Source: UBA11996 sp964394975 (GTDB lineage: Bacteria; Chloroflexota; Dehalococcoidia; Lucifugimonadales; UBA826). From it: a stretch of DNA of 17,405 nt. Both the position numbers and the translations under genes were made by a program. This document shows, one piece after another, positions 5,887 to 13,778 of this stretch (position 1 is its first letter; every line of letters begins with the position of its first letter). The stretch is taken from contig CAYMZR010000037.1 in the NCBI GenBank assembly GCA_964394975.1, forward strand, positions 1 through 17,405, read 5' to 3'. The notes under the pieces are model-generated. The model saw nothing but the letters and a program-made list of their open reading frames with translations, ran no database searches and was not told the DNA's origin.

Positions 5887-7545
5887 ATGTCACTTCAACC
5901 TCAGGATGATTCATACTTTGAAATAATCTTATCCTCGATTAAATCCCCAAATTTTTGGAGCATCATATTAGGGGCCGCTGGAATATTCGCTGTAATACTC
6001 GGTGGATCCATTAATTTGGCGTTCGACGGACTCAAAGATCTGTCTTTATGGGTCCTAATGGGAGGAGCAGGATTGGTGTTTCTTGCTTTAGTGTTGTCTC
6101 CAAGAACAATCGCGATTTTTTTCGCGGGAAGAAAAGGAAGATATGGATTAAATGCGGCCATTATGACCGCAGCGTTTTTTATAATAATTCTGGTAGCTAA
6201 TTATCTGTTGTACCAAAATCCAAATAGAATTGATGTTACGGCGACTAGGGTATTTACTCTATCTGAACAGACTTACAGCATCTTAGATAACCTCGGTAAA
6301 GATGGAAAATCCATACACGCATATGCTTTTTTTGTATCTGCAGCCTCCTCTGATAATGAACGTCAAATGGCTGAAGACTTGTTAAACGAATTTGACCGAA
6401 GGTCTGAAAATTTTGACTTTTCTTTTGTTGACCCTGAGCTCAACCGTTCAGAAGCTTTGAAATATAACGTCACCACTTATCCTTCAATTGTTTTTGAAGC
6501 TGATGACGGTAAATTCGAAGGTGTAACTTTAATAGCAGAACAGGATTTTGTAACTGGCATACTGATTGCAACAGGAACTGAACAAAAAACTATCTATTAT
6601 TTGACAGGACACGGTGAAACCTCTGTATCTAGAGACCCCATGACAGGGGCTATTGGGTTAGAAGGACTTGATCTCGCCATAGAAGGAATGCAAAGGGACA
6701 ATTATCGAGTAATGCCTTTAAACCTTAAGCAATTTGAGGAAGTCCCAAGCGACGCCGCAGTACTTATAATTGCAGGACCGAAGAACAACAAAGACCTAGA
6801 TGACGCAGAACTAACTGCCATTTTAAAGTACATTCAGGATGGCGGCGGAATATTTATGCTTTTGGACCCTGATCCACCAGAAAAATTTAACGGCATAGCC
6901 GCTTTGTATGGTATGGCCATATCAGGTGAGCATGTAGTGGATGCTGTAAGTAATGTTTCGGGGCAAATGCTCACCCCAATGATTCAAAAAGCTAACGGAC
7001 AATTTACCACTAGTGTCTCTGCATCAGGCCTAACAATTGCAGATGACGTATCCGTGATAATTCTCCCAGATTCTGCCGCTATTCTTAGCCCAGCGGCAGA
7101 AGAATTTGCTTTGCGAGAGCACATAAACTTCACCCCGCTTAGCATGACCACCCCTGCGAGCTGGTTAACAAGTGACCCTGAAGATGTTGCATTTTCCCCC
7201 GATAAACAGCAAGGACCATTCCCTGTAGGTGCGGTAGTTGAAGCCTCCGGAATGTATACAGATCTGGGCCCAACTCACCAACTTACCAAATTTGTTCTCT
7301 TTTCTGACTCAGATTTCGCTACAAACAAATATTTTGCAAGTATGGACAATTCTGACGTTTTCCTCAATTCGATCAACTGGCTTGCAGATGATTTTGAATT
7401 GATTTCTATAAGACCCAAACTTCTACCATATAGAGAATTGGTGGTGAACAGCAGGGAAAGAGACTTTATTAAATGGTCTAGTTGGACTTTGCCTCCAACC
7501 TTTATGCTTTTCATGTCTTTTATCGTATGGTGGCGGAGAAGATAA
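5887..7545 (+). CDS. GldG-like ABC transporter auxiliary protein
   Basis: Large extracytoplasmic partner of the ABC-2 permease (552 aa, ABC_transp_aux type). Three membrane segments lie at about residues 24-46, 54-72 and 90-109, and one at the extreme C-terminus (about 532-548) followed by WWRRR. Between them is a long outer domain that starts with RIDVTATRVFTLSEQT (114-129), the characteristic GldG opening after the membrane. The region around residues 235-245 (IYYLTGHGETS) is also typical, as is the DGGGIFMLLDPDPP stretch near 320. The ATG has GGAGA six bases upstream and lies three bases after the permease stop. Its stop at 7543-7545 falls inside the 55-bp segment that is duplicated around the gap, so the end is intact. 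Molecular role of the outer domain is not established. Confidence 0.88.
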   Translation: MSLQPQDDSYFEIILSSIKSPNFWSIILGAAGIFAVILGGSINLAFDGLKDLSLWVLMGGAGLVFLALVLSPRTIAIFFAGRKGRYGLNAAIMTAAFFIIILVANYLLYQNPNRIDVTATRVFTLSEQTYSILDNLGKDGKSIHAYAFFVSAASSDNERQMAEDLLNEFDRRSENFDFSFVDPELNRSEALKYNVTTYPSIVFEADDGKFEGVTLIAEQDFVTGILIATGTEQKTIYYLTGHGETSVSRDPMTGAIGLEGLDLAIEGMQRDNYRVMPLNLKQFEEVPSDAAVLIIAGPKNNKDLDDAELTAILKYIQDGGGIFMLLDPDPPEKFNGIAALYGMAISGEHVVDAVSNVSGQMLTPMIQKANGQFTTSVSASGLTIADDVSVIILPDSAAILSPAAEEFALREHINFTPLSMTTPASWLTSDPEDVAFSPDKQQGPFPVGAVVEASGMYTDLGPTHQLTKFVLFSDSDFATNKYFASMDNSDVFLNSINWLADDFELISIRPKLLPYRELVVNSRERDFIKWSSWTLPPTFMLFMSFIVWWRRR

Positions 7546-7741
7546 GAGAGTTCCAAATTGAATCTTAAAATTACTTCAGCCTTAATNNNNNNNNNNNNNN
7601 NNNNNNNNNNNNNNNNNNNNNNNNNNNNNNNNNNNNNNNNNNNNNNNNNNNNNNNNNNNNNNNNNNNNNNNNNNNNNNNNNNNNNNGGCGGAGAAGATAA
7701 GAGAGTTCCAAATTGAATCTTAAAATTACTTCAGCCTTAAT
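7532..7741 (+). repeat. 55-bp identical copies flanking an assembly gap
   Basis: Bases 7532-7586 and 7687-7741 are the same 55 bp, one immediately before and one immediately after the run of Ns. The shared segment holds the end of the GldG-like gene, its stop, and the first codons of the DUF4340 gene. Reading straight from the first copy into the sequence after the second gives a normal operon junction with 12 bp between genes. This is best explained as two contig ends that overlap and were scaffolded rather than merged. Confidence 0.92.
7587..7686. other. Run of 100 Ns (scaffold gap, probably artificial)
   Basis: Exactly 100 unknown bases, a conventional placeholder for a gap of unknown size. 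Because the flanks overlap by 55 identical bases, no real sequence is probably missing. The true distance across this point is likely 155 bp shorter than shown. Confidence 0.97.
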
Positions 7742-8732
7742 TGTATTGGCAGCCTTAGCTGTCGTACTTTACTTATTTAACCCATTTGCACAGGAAGAGG
7801 AAAAAAAACCACCTAAGCCATGGTTTTATCAGGTTTCTGTGGATGATATGACATCTATCCAAATCACCCACAAAGAAAAAAGTGAATCTTTCATAAAAAC
7901 TCCCTCAGACACTTGGGCATTTGATTGGGATGTTTTGATACCTCCTGACCACAAACGATGGGGGGGAATCGATTTTATATTAGGAGGCCCTCAAACGAAA
8001 CGGGACCTAACAGAAACAACCACTCTGATAGAAGACCCAGCTCAATATGGGCTTGATAATCCCCATACTGTCGTTAAAATTGGACTTACAATCAACAGGA
8101 CTCTCGAATTCAGGCTGGGAGACAAAACCACGAATGGTTGGCATCATTACGGACAAATAGTCGGATTCCCACAACTATTTCTAATAGCCGACTCATGGGG
8201 AGACGTTCTAGCTAGACTGGTTGTGGAACCACCGTACCCTAAATGGTACCTTGAAAGACCAGTTCACCAAATAAGTGAAATAAACATTTTTCCTGAATCT
8301 GAGGACGTTAAAACAGATAAAGCTCAACTCAGCTTTAAAAGGGAAAAGGACGGGACTTGGCGGGTTATCGATTATCTTGTGGGAAAAGAATCTCATTTAG
8401 TTGACGAAGAAAAGTGGCAACAGCTATTACCAATCGTTAAGGGTCCCGAAGGCGTCGATGTTGCCGTTCATAAAGTCAGAGATCGCGATTATTCTCAATG
8501 GGGCATTGGAGACAATTCGGCAGCAGTAGAAATTCGTTTTGAAAATACAACTGAACAAGGCACAAAATATACTGACGGATCCTTGTTACTTATTGGTGAT
8601 CTTGAACCCGGAGGAGAAGCCTATTATGGAAAATCAGCTGAAGAAGGTATAACTCAACCAGTCCTTCTGTTCCCTACAATATGGGTGGAAACTTTACTGG
8701 GGATATATGACGATATCCCATATGCTCAATGA
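7713..8732 (+). CDS. DUF4340 domain protein, membrane anchored
   Basis: Fourth member of the ABC operon, 339 aa. An uncleaved-looking N-terminal hydrophobic segment (about residues 5-25, ITSALIVLAALAVVLYLF) anchors it, with the remainder outside the membrane. The body shows the DUF4340 pattern. The W-x-I/V strands (TWAFDWDVLIPPDH, GTWRVIDYLVGKE) recur, and the DPAQYGLDNPHTVVKIGL stretch near residue 105 is the family's typical D-x-x-x-[FY]-G-L core. DUF4340 genes usually follow GldG-like genes, as here. The start is TTG; no ATG offers a complete membrane segment. In the ungapped sequence the TTG is 12 bp after the GldG stop (first copy of the same start at 7558). Function is unknown beyond association with this ABC complex. 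Confidence 0.85.
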   Translation: MNLKITSALIVLAALAVVLYLFNPFAQEEEKKPPKPWFYQVSVDDMTSIQITHKEKSESFIKTPSDTWAFDWDVLIPPDHKRWGGIDFILGGPQTKRDLTETTTLIEDPAQYGLDNPHTVVKIGLTINRTLEFRLGDKTTNGWHHYGQIVGFPQLFLIADSWGDVLARLVVEPPYPKWYLERPVHQISEINIFPESEDVKTDKAQLSFKREKDGTWRVIDYLVGKESHLVDEEKWQQLLPIVKGPEGVDVAVHKVRDRDYSQWGIGDNSAAVEIRFENTTEQGTKYTDGSLLLIGDLEPGGEAYYGKSAEEGITQPVLLFPTIWVETLLGIYDDIPYAQ

Positions 8733-8781
8733 GCCTATATGACTCAGTCGTTTTAATTTATTAGACAAAGGCTCTTTTATC

Positions 8782-9966
8782 ATGGATGCTGAAATTATCG
8801 CAGTAGGGACAGAACTACTGATGGGAGAGTTAGTTGATTCAAATTCCGCTTTCCTAGCATCTGAATTCCCAAAGTTAGGAATATCTCTAAAGATAGCAGT
8901 TAAAATCGGAGATAATCTTGGAGATCTTGTTAACGGCCTGAATATCGCTCTTACAAGGTCAGACGTAGTGATTACTACCGGTGGGCTTGGGCCAACATCA
9001 GACGACCTCACGAGAGAGTCTATAGCCCAATATTTTGATGAAGATATGGAAGTCGACCCTGGGTTATTGAAAGATTTAGAAGAAAACTTTTCTCGACGCG
9101 GCACGAAAATGCCAAAAACAAATATCAAACAAGCCACTTTGATACCTTCAGCGACCTCACTTCCTAATCCAAACGGTACAGCCCCCGGCTGGTTCGTATC
9201 AAAAGACTCAAAGATAGTCATAGCAATGCCAGGTCCCCCAATAGAGTTGATTGCAATGTGGAAAAACCATGTTGCTCCCAAACTAGATTCACTGTCTGAC
9301 GGCATTGCCATTTCAACCAAGAACCTGAAAACTTTTGGTCGCTCTGAAGGAGAATTAGACGAACTATTAAGCGATCTTTTTAAACAGGAAAACCCCTATT
9401 TGGGAATATATTCAAAGCAGGACGGAATACATCTTAGAGCAATAGCAAAATCCTCAACGATTACCAAAGCAGACTCATTGATAAATAAAATCCAAGGCCA
9501 AATAAGAGACAAGGTAGGTGATGGCTTTATTTGGGGCACAGACGATGACATCCCTTCCGAAGTAGCTACCAATCTTCTCCATTCTAAGGCTTTGAGACTC
9601 TGTGTCACAGAGTCTTACACTGGAGGGGTTGTTTGTAGTCTCTTATCCGAATGTATCAATTTTGAAAAGGTATTCTTTAGAGGAACTGTGAATAGCCCTA
9701 TAAGTTTACACGCTGCCGATTATATTGAATCACAAGCAACCTGTGGAGAAGGCTGCAAGGCAGACATACATCTAAATATATCTCCCCTACTGATCGAAGA
9801 AAAGGATCGAGGGAGTGTTTTTGGTGATGTAAACATAACAGTAAAAACCCAGAACAATATAAGCCAGTTGTCAGGTAGATATAGACTAGGAAACGCCAGA
9901 ATACGCCAGAGAGCTTCTAACCATGCGTTAATAGAACTCATTGGATTTCTCAAGCATCATTGTTAG
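8782..9966 (+). CDS. cinA: CinA family protein with degenerate C-terminal domain
   Basis: CinA proteins join an N-terminal molybdopterin-binding-like domain (ADP-ribose/FAD/CoA pyrophosphatase activity in characterised members) to a C-terminal nicotinamide-nucleotide amidase (PncC) domain, serving pyridine nucleotide salvage. Here residues 1-170 are well conserved: AEIIAVGTELLMGE, TTGGLGPTSDDLTRE and MPGPPIEL. The C-terminal part (about 258-394) aligns in outline but has lost key motifs. The usual ESCTGG reads ESYTGG, and the GGVVAYSN region reads FRGTVNSP. The conserved TGIAGPGG loop reads as NISPLLIE, followed by a recognisable GSVFGDVNITV for GTVYIA. Amidase activity is therefore doubtful. 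It begins 49 bp after the DUF4340 stop and has no strong ribosome binding site, so it may be read through from the ABC operon. Length (394 aa) is slightly short for the family. Confidence 0.88.
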   Translation: MDAEIIAVGTELLMGELVDSNSAFLASEFPKLGISLKIAVKIGDNLGDLVNGLNIALTRSDVVITTGGLGPTSDDLTRESIAQYFDEDMEVDPGLLKDLEENFSRRGTKMPKTNIKQATLIPSATSLPNPNGTAPGWFVSKDSKIVIAMPGPPIELIAMWKNHVAPKLDSLSDGIAISTKNLKTFGRSEGELDELLSDLFKQENPYLGIYSKQDGIHLRAIAKSSTITKADSLINKIQGQIRDKVGDGFIWGTDDDIPSEVATNLLHSKALRLCVTESYTGGVVCSLLSECINFEKVFFRGTVNSPISLHAADYIESQATCGEGCKADIHLNISPLLIEEKDRGSVFGDVNITVKTQNNISQLSGRYRLGNARIRQRASNHALIELIGFLKHHC

Positions 9967-9976
9967 CTAAAATGAC

Positions 9977-10053
<77 letters not shown>

Positions 10054-10064
10054 ACAGACCATGA

Positions 10065-10093
10065 AGAATAGCATGAGGCCCTGACAGCATCAA
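10065..10093 (-). promoter_or_regulatory. Sigma70-like promoter for tRNA-Pro
   Basis: On the minus strand TTGATG (10093-10088), a 17-bp spacer and TATTCT (10070-10065) lie 11 bp upstream of the mature tRNA 5' end. Spacing and distance suit a stand-alone tRNA promoter. Confidence 0.5.
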
Positions 10094-10195
10094 TATTTGG
10101 AGAACCAATTTGTGGATTAGTTTCCTTTCTATTGATAAACTAGGCATGGTTAGACATCGAACAAGGTAATCAGGAGCTTAGAGGAGAAAGTTGAA

Positions 10196-10993
10196 ATGAC
10201 TACTGTTTCTGAAGTAACACTAGCCCCTAGAGAAATCCGAAACCTCATTCGAAACGGCAAATTTGAACGACCTACTGCAGGAGTGGCTCCCGGATATGTA
10301 CAAGCAAATTTGGCTATTCTTCCCAAAGAACTCGCTTTTGACTTTTTACTTTTCTGCCAAAGAAACCCCAAGCCTTGTCCACTAATAGAAGTTTTAGAAC
10401 CCGGACAAATCGAGGTATCCACTACTGCTCCTAAAAGCGACATTAGGACAGATATACCGTTGTATAGAGTGTATGAAGATGGAAAATTCGCCTCAGAAAT
10501 CCCCGACCTTCAAGGAGTATGGGAGGAAGATTTTGTCTCATTTTTACTAGGGTGCAGTTTCTCGTTTGAGTCAGCACTTATTACCAATGGGATAAAATTG
10601 CCTCATTTTGAAAATGGAACCAACGTTTCAATGTACATAACTGACATTCCTACCGTCCCCGCGGGACCATTCTCAGGCCCTATGGTGGTTTCGATGAGGT
10701 CTATACCTCAGGAAAAAATTGTTCGAGCGGTTCAAGTTACTTCTCGTTTCCCAGGAGTACATGGATCACCCATACACATCGGTAATCCAGAAGCTATCGG
10801 TATAGATGACATATCGAACCCGGATTTCGGAGAACCAACCTTAATCAAAGAAGGAGAAGTTCCAGTCTTTTGGGCGTGCGGAGTAACCCCTCAGTCAGTA
10901 GCAATGTCATCAAAACCACCAATAATGGTCACACATGCCCCCGGCCATATGTTTATTACTGATATGAAAGATGAAGATTATTCTGTCCTCTAG
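10196..10993 (+). CDS. DUF1445 protein (D-glutamate cyclase N-terminal half, YcsI-like)
   Basis: Member of the DUF1445/UPF0317 family, sometimes named putative hydro-lyase. Animal DGLUCY, which converts D-glutamate to 5-oxo-D-proline, carries a DUF1445 region followed by a DUF4392 region. This 265-residue protein corresponds to the first. Conserved family blocks are APGYVQANLAILP (31-43), FCQRNPKPCPLIEV (53-66), GSPIHIGNPEAIGI (190-203), VPVFWACGVTPQ (222-233) and THAPGHMFITD (246-256). The ATG has AGGAG nine bases upstream (10182-10186). The DUF4392 gene follows after nine bases, so the two form an operon and probably a functional pair. No signal peptide, so cytoplasmic. The reaction assigned here is inferred from the fused homologue. 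Confidence 0.88.
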   Translation: MTTVSEVTLAPREIRNLIRNGKFERPTAGVAPGYVQANLAILPKELAFDFLLFCQRNPKPCPLIEVLEPGQIEVSTTAPKSDIRTDIPLYRVYEDGKFASEIPDLQGVWEEDFVSFLLGCSFSFESALITNGIKLPHFENGTNVSMYITDIPTVPAGPFSGPMVVSMRSIPQEKIVRAVQVTSRFPGVHGSPIHIGNPEAIGIDDISNPDFGEPTLIKEGEVPVFWACGVTPQSVAMSSKPPIMVTHAPGHMFITDMKDEDYSVL

Positions 10994-11002
10994 GCAAGCG
11001 AC

Positions 11003-11845
11003 ATGACTCTTGAGGAACTCATACTAAGTCAGGACAAAAGGGGAATATCTAAATTAAAGGATTCTCTACCAGAAAATTTTTGTTTTGACGCTGCTCAATT
11101 TGTTTTAGATAACCCAGGAAAGGTATTTATAGTAACTGGGTTTTATATCCTAAGCGCGAAAGCGGCAGAAACTGACGGCCCTCCCGGAGCAATCGCAATC
11201 GGAAATGCTTTAGAAGAATTAGGCTACGAGGTCATATACATCACAGATGTACACTGCACAAAAATGGTCGAGGCTATATCCACTCCCGATTCGAAAGTCA
11301 TAGAGTTCCCCATAGCAAACCAATCAATAAGTACTCAGATAGCATCACGAATACTAAAAGAGGAAAATCCCAACCTTCTAATTTCTATCGAACGCTGTGC
11401 CCCAGCAACTGATGGACTTTATAGAAACATGCGGGATTTGGACATAACAGACCAAACTGCAAAAATAGATGTCCTGTTTGAGAAACACTCAGCAACAGTA
11501 GGCATTGGAGATGGCGGGAATGAAATTGGATTAGGTAATCTTTATACTGAAGTTGATAAATCTAGAGAATTGGTAGGATTTCCAGCAATAACTACAGTTT
11601 CAAAATTAATAATCAGCAGTGTTTCTAATTGGGGTGGTTATGGTCTAGTGGCAGCCATTTCGATTTTAACCAATAAAAACTTACTTCCTTCAGTTGAAGC
11701 CGATACTGCAAACATTCAAAAGATCGTGTCGATGGGAGCTGTAGATGGCTTCAGTGGCGAAAACATCGATAAAGTCGACGGGTTCACTCTAGATGAAAAC
11801 TCTGACTTTTTAAAACAATTACATATACTGATCGCAAATCCCTAA
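11003..11845 (+). CDS. DUF4392 protein (D-glutamate cyclase-like C-terminal half)
   Basis: This 280-residue protein matches the DUF4392 domain, the C-terminal part of DGLUCY, for which D-glutamate cyclase activity has been reported. Blocks that identify it are AETDGPPGAIAIGNALEELG (55-74), SIERCAPATDGLYRNMRDLD (128-147), GIGDGGNEIGLGNL (167-180) and SNWGGYGLVAAIS near 208-220. It starts nine bases after the DUF1445 stop with only a weak ribosome binding site, consistent with translational coupling. Together the two genes would clear D-glutamate, for example from peptidoglycan-related pools, to 5-oxoproline; no 5-oxoprolinase gene is in the window. It converges on the coiled-coil gene with a 29-bp gap lacking an obvious terminator. 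Confidence 0.87.
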   Translation: MTLEELILSQDKRGISKLKDSLPENFCFDAAQFVLDNPGKVFIVTGFYILSAKAAETDGPPGAIAIGNALEELGYEVIYITDVHCTKMVEAISTPDSKVIEFPIANQSISTQIASRILKEENPNLLISIERCAPATDGLYRNMRDLDITDQTAKIDVLFEKHSATVGIGDGGNEIGLGNLYTEVDKSRELVGFPAITTVSKLIISSVSNWGGYGLVAAISILTNKNLLPSVEADTANIQKIVSMGAVDGFSGENIDKVDGFTLDENSDFLKQLHILIANP

Positions 11846-11874
11846 CTACGTCTTCTGCAAATTCAAGGTGTCGA

Positions 11875-12507
11875 TTATGTGACGCTGTTGCTTGCTTCAG
11901 GTACGTTATTCTGAGTCTGTCTAGGAGCCTGAGTGACGTTCAGGGCGTCCAGTCCACGTCTGACTTGACCTAGTTGGTTCGAAAGTTGTTCCTCGATAGA
12001 AGACAAAACCTCCATTGAATATCGGTCAGCACCTTGTCGTAATTCAGCTGCCTGACTTTCAGCATCACTTATCAAAGCGTATGCTCTTCGCTGGGCATCT
12101 TGTATGACAGTTTGCACTTCGTCCTGGGCGCTTGTAACAAGTTCTTGAGCTTCTCCTGAAGCAGTAGCCACAATTTCTTCTCCCCTATTATTAGCAACCT
12201 TAAGGACCTCTGAATCAGACACTTTTTCTTGTTGCTCGGCTGAAGCTGCACTTGCTGTTTGAGCAGCAGAATTTCTTGCCTCTTCGACAAGCCTAGAAGC
12301 TTCCATCTGTGCCTGACTAATTATGCTATCCTTCTGGGTGATAATAGTCTGTGCTTCTTGAACCCCTGACGGCATACTTTCCTGGAGTTCAGAAAGCAAA
12401 ACCCCTAACCTGTCAGCATCAATCATGGACTTGCCCCGAAAACCTGGAACTCGGGTACCACTTCTACTTACCTCAATTAGTTCGTTAACAAGTTGATTAA
12501 GATCCAT
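11875..12507 (-). CDS. DivIVA/AtpF-like coiled-coil protein
   Basis: A 210-residue soluble protein. Residues 1-45 form a short N-terminal region (MDLNQLVNELIEVSRSGTRV, then IDADRLGVLLSELQ), followed by a long Ala/Glu/Gln-rich coiled coil from about 50 to 190 and a polar tail. Automatic annotation often labels such proteins as ATP synthase subunit b, DivIVA or cell division initiation protein. There is no membrane segment, so it is not AtpF. Similar genes sit beside coaD in Chloroflexota, and DivIVA-like genes do so in Actinomycetota. A role in cell-envelope growth or division is the best guess but unproven. A strong site GGAGGG six bases upstream (complement 12514-12519) fixes the ATG. It follows coaD by 37 bp on the same strand. 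Confidence 0.75.
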   Translation of the reverse strand: MDLNQLVNELIEVSRSGTRVPGFRGKSMIDADRLGVLLSELQESMPSGVQEAQTIITQKDSIISQAQMEASRLVEEARNSAAQTASAASAEQQEKVSDSEVLKVANNRGEEIVATASGEAQELVTSAQDEVQTVIQDAQRRAYALISDAESQAAELRQGADRYSMEVLSSIEEQLSNQLGQVRRGLDALNVTQAPRQTQNNVPEASNSVT

Positions 12508-12544
12508 ATTAAACCCTCCGTAACTAATTAATTATCCGTCCAAT

Positions 12545-13018
12545 CTATATACGCTCTTTGAGTGCCGCAGCTATGTGTGGTGGCACCAAGTTATCTATGT
12601 TCGCACCAAGACGTGCAACCTCTTTTATTCTGCTTGAATAAATAAACTGATGTTCCAAGGCAGTCATCATGCAGACTACGTCAATATCGGGGGCCAAGTT
12701 TCTCCACATCAATGCCATTTCAAATTCCTGCTCGAAATCAAATCCAGCCCTCAATCCTCGCAATATAACCTCAGCTCCTACTTCACGAGCTACAGTTGGG
12801 GCCAGGCCAGTAAATTCCACAACTTCCACATTATCAACCCCTTTTAATGACTCCTGAAAAAGCTCGACTCTTTCCTCTGTATCAAACATTAATACTTTAG
12901 GGGGCGCCTGATATACACCCACCACAACCTCATCAAAAAGACGGGACGCTCTTTTAGCTACGTCAATATGACCATTATGCGCAGGGTCAAAACTACCTGG
13001 ATAAAATGCTTTAGCCAC
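12545..13018 (-). CDS. coaD: Phosphopantetheine adenylyltransferase
   Basis: Fourth step of coenzyme A synthesis: 4'-phosphopantetheine plus ATP gives dephospho-CoA and pyrophosphate. At 157 aa it is standard length. The nucleotidyltransferase signature PGSFDPAHNGH (7-17) carries the H-x-G-H pair H14 and H17. The ILRGLRAGFDFEQEFEMALM block (85-104) binds substrate, and YSSRIKEVA (127-135) matches the family's C-terminal S-S-x-x-K-E motif. The GTG start lies inside the end of rsmD (eight-base overlap at 13011-13018) with GAGG six bases upstream in the rsmD coding sequence, so expression is coupled. The rsmD-coaD pairing is very common in bacteria. Confidence 0.96.
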   Translation of the reverse strand: MAKAFYPGSFDPAHNGHIDVAKRASRLFDEVVVGVYQAPPKVLMFDTEERVELFQESLKGVDNVEVVEFTGLAPTVAREVGAEVILRGLRAGFDFEQEFEMALMWRNLAPDIDVVCMMTALEHQFIYSSRIKEVARLGANIDNLVPPHIAAALKERI

Positions 13019-13565
13019 TTACAACCTCATATATCGTTACTTTTGAATCACCATAACTTTTATTGTTAACCCTATTAATATTCCCGTAAGAATCCTCTAA
13101 GTCAAATTTGAAACGATGCTCCGCGACCACCCTACCACCATCGTTAATTAATCCTGCTCTGCCGACTTCCTTCATAACATCTCCCCATTCGTTTAGTTCA
13201 AAAGGAGGGTCCAAAAACACCACGTCATATCCCCCTTGTGAATGCTTTAAAAACCTGAAAGCCTCAGATTGGTGTACATGTCCTTTTAAATCCAACTCCA
13301 TGGTTTTCAAATTTTTTGATATCAAGCCACAATTACGAGAGCTTTTCTCAACAAAATCACACTGCAACGCACCGCGGCTCATTGCTTCTATTCCCAATGC
13401 GCCTGTACAAGCATATAAATCCAAAACTTTGCTACCTATTACTGAACTTCCCAGCATTGAGAAAATCGCCAACTTTACTCTTTGAGTAGTCGGTCGCACA
13501 CCTTTTGCTTTAGCTGGTGAGCCAATAGACCTGCCTTTAAGATAACCTCCCGATATTTTTATCAA
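13011..13565 (-). CDS. rsmD: 16S rRNA (guanine(966)-N2)-methyltransferase
   Basis: Methylates G966 (E. coli numbering) in 16S rRNA in assembling 30S subunits using S-adenosylmethionine. The 184 residues show the family pattern: KISGGYLKGRSI (3-14), RPTTQRVKLAIFSML (24-38), SAM motif I as VLDLYACTGALGIEAMSRGA (47-66) and catalytic FLDPPF (116-121, the D/N-P-P-F/Y motif). Cys appears in DLYACTG where Gly is usual (DLFAGTG), a conservative departure. The start is TTG; no ATG or GTG in a suitable place would preserve the N-terminal strand, and AAGGA lies upstream. First gene of the rsmD-coaD-coiled-coil unit. Confidence 0.94.
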   Translation of the reverse strand: MIKISGGYLKGRSIGSPAKAKGVRPTTQRVKLAIFSMLGSSVIGSKVLDLYACTGALGIEAMSRGALQCDFVEKSSRNCGLISKNLKTMELDLKGHVHQSEAFRFLKHSQGGYDVVFLDPPFELNEWGDVMKEVGRAGLINDGGRVVAEHRFKFDLEDSYGNINRVNNKSYGDSKVTIYEVVSG

Positions 13566-13599
13566 CTATTTAGATCCTTCAGACATGTAAGACTAATCC

Positions 13600-13627
13600 A
13601 ACATACCACATAACTGGATAGTAACAA
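13600..13627 (-). promoter_or_regulatory. Candidate promoter for the rsmD unit
   Basis: On the minus strand TTGTTA (13627-13622), a 16-bp spacer and TATGTT (13605-13600) lie 35 bp before the rsmD start. A second possible pair (TTGCGA, 16 bp, TACTAT) sits a little further upstream, so the exact start of transcription is unclear. Confidence 0.3.
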
Positions 13628-13646
13628 TTCGCAAATAGTTCGCAAA
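13628..13646. repeat. TTCGCAAA direct repeat, 11-bp period
   Basis: TTCGCAAA occurs at 13628-13635 and 13639-13646, one helical turn apart, in the 225-bp region between the divergent rsmD and lysS genes and touching the candidate rsmD -35. Such phasing could mark a regulator site, but two short copies in A+T-rich DNA may be chance. Confidence 0.25.
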
Positions 13647-13720
13647 GCAAAATTTATGCTTTTTTAGCAGCAATATTTTCGAATTTACAATATCCTTAAA
13701 AAAAATTAGCAAATTTAAGT

Positions 13721-13749
13721 TTTACATGTAGTTTTAGCACAGTTAGAAT
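13721..13749 (+). promoter_or_regulatory. Sigma70-like promoter for lysS
   Basis: TTTACA (13721-13726), a 17-bp spacer and TAGAAT (13744-13749) form a close consensus match ending 41 bp before the lysS start. The upstream 30 bp are strongly A+T-rich, with an A-run at about 13697-13705, which could act as an UP element. I see no T-box leader. Confidence 0.5.
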
Positions 13750-13778
13750 TAGCTGTCGGCTCAAAAATATTCAGACCA

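Noticed and set aside
7532..7741. Duplication as a biological direct repeat or insertion target
   Set aside because: The copies abut a 100-N placeholder exactly and make a normal gene junction when merged, so an assembly overlap is the better explanation.
8694..9320. 208-aa minus-strand open frame opposite cinA
   Set aside because: It is the antisense shadow of the conserved CinA N-terminal domain and is serine/proline-rich without motifs.
12072..12290. 72-aa frame inside the coiled-coil gene
   Set aside because: Same-strand, shifted frame through repetitive Ala/Gln/Glu codons, giving low-complexity Lys/Leu/Gln protein; an artefact of codon bias.
13108..13485. 125-aa plus-strand open frame opposite rsmD
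   Set aside because: Shadow of rsmD, whose catalytic motifs are clear on the other strand.
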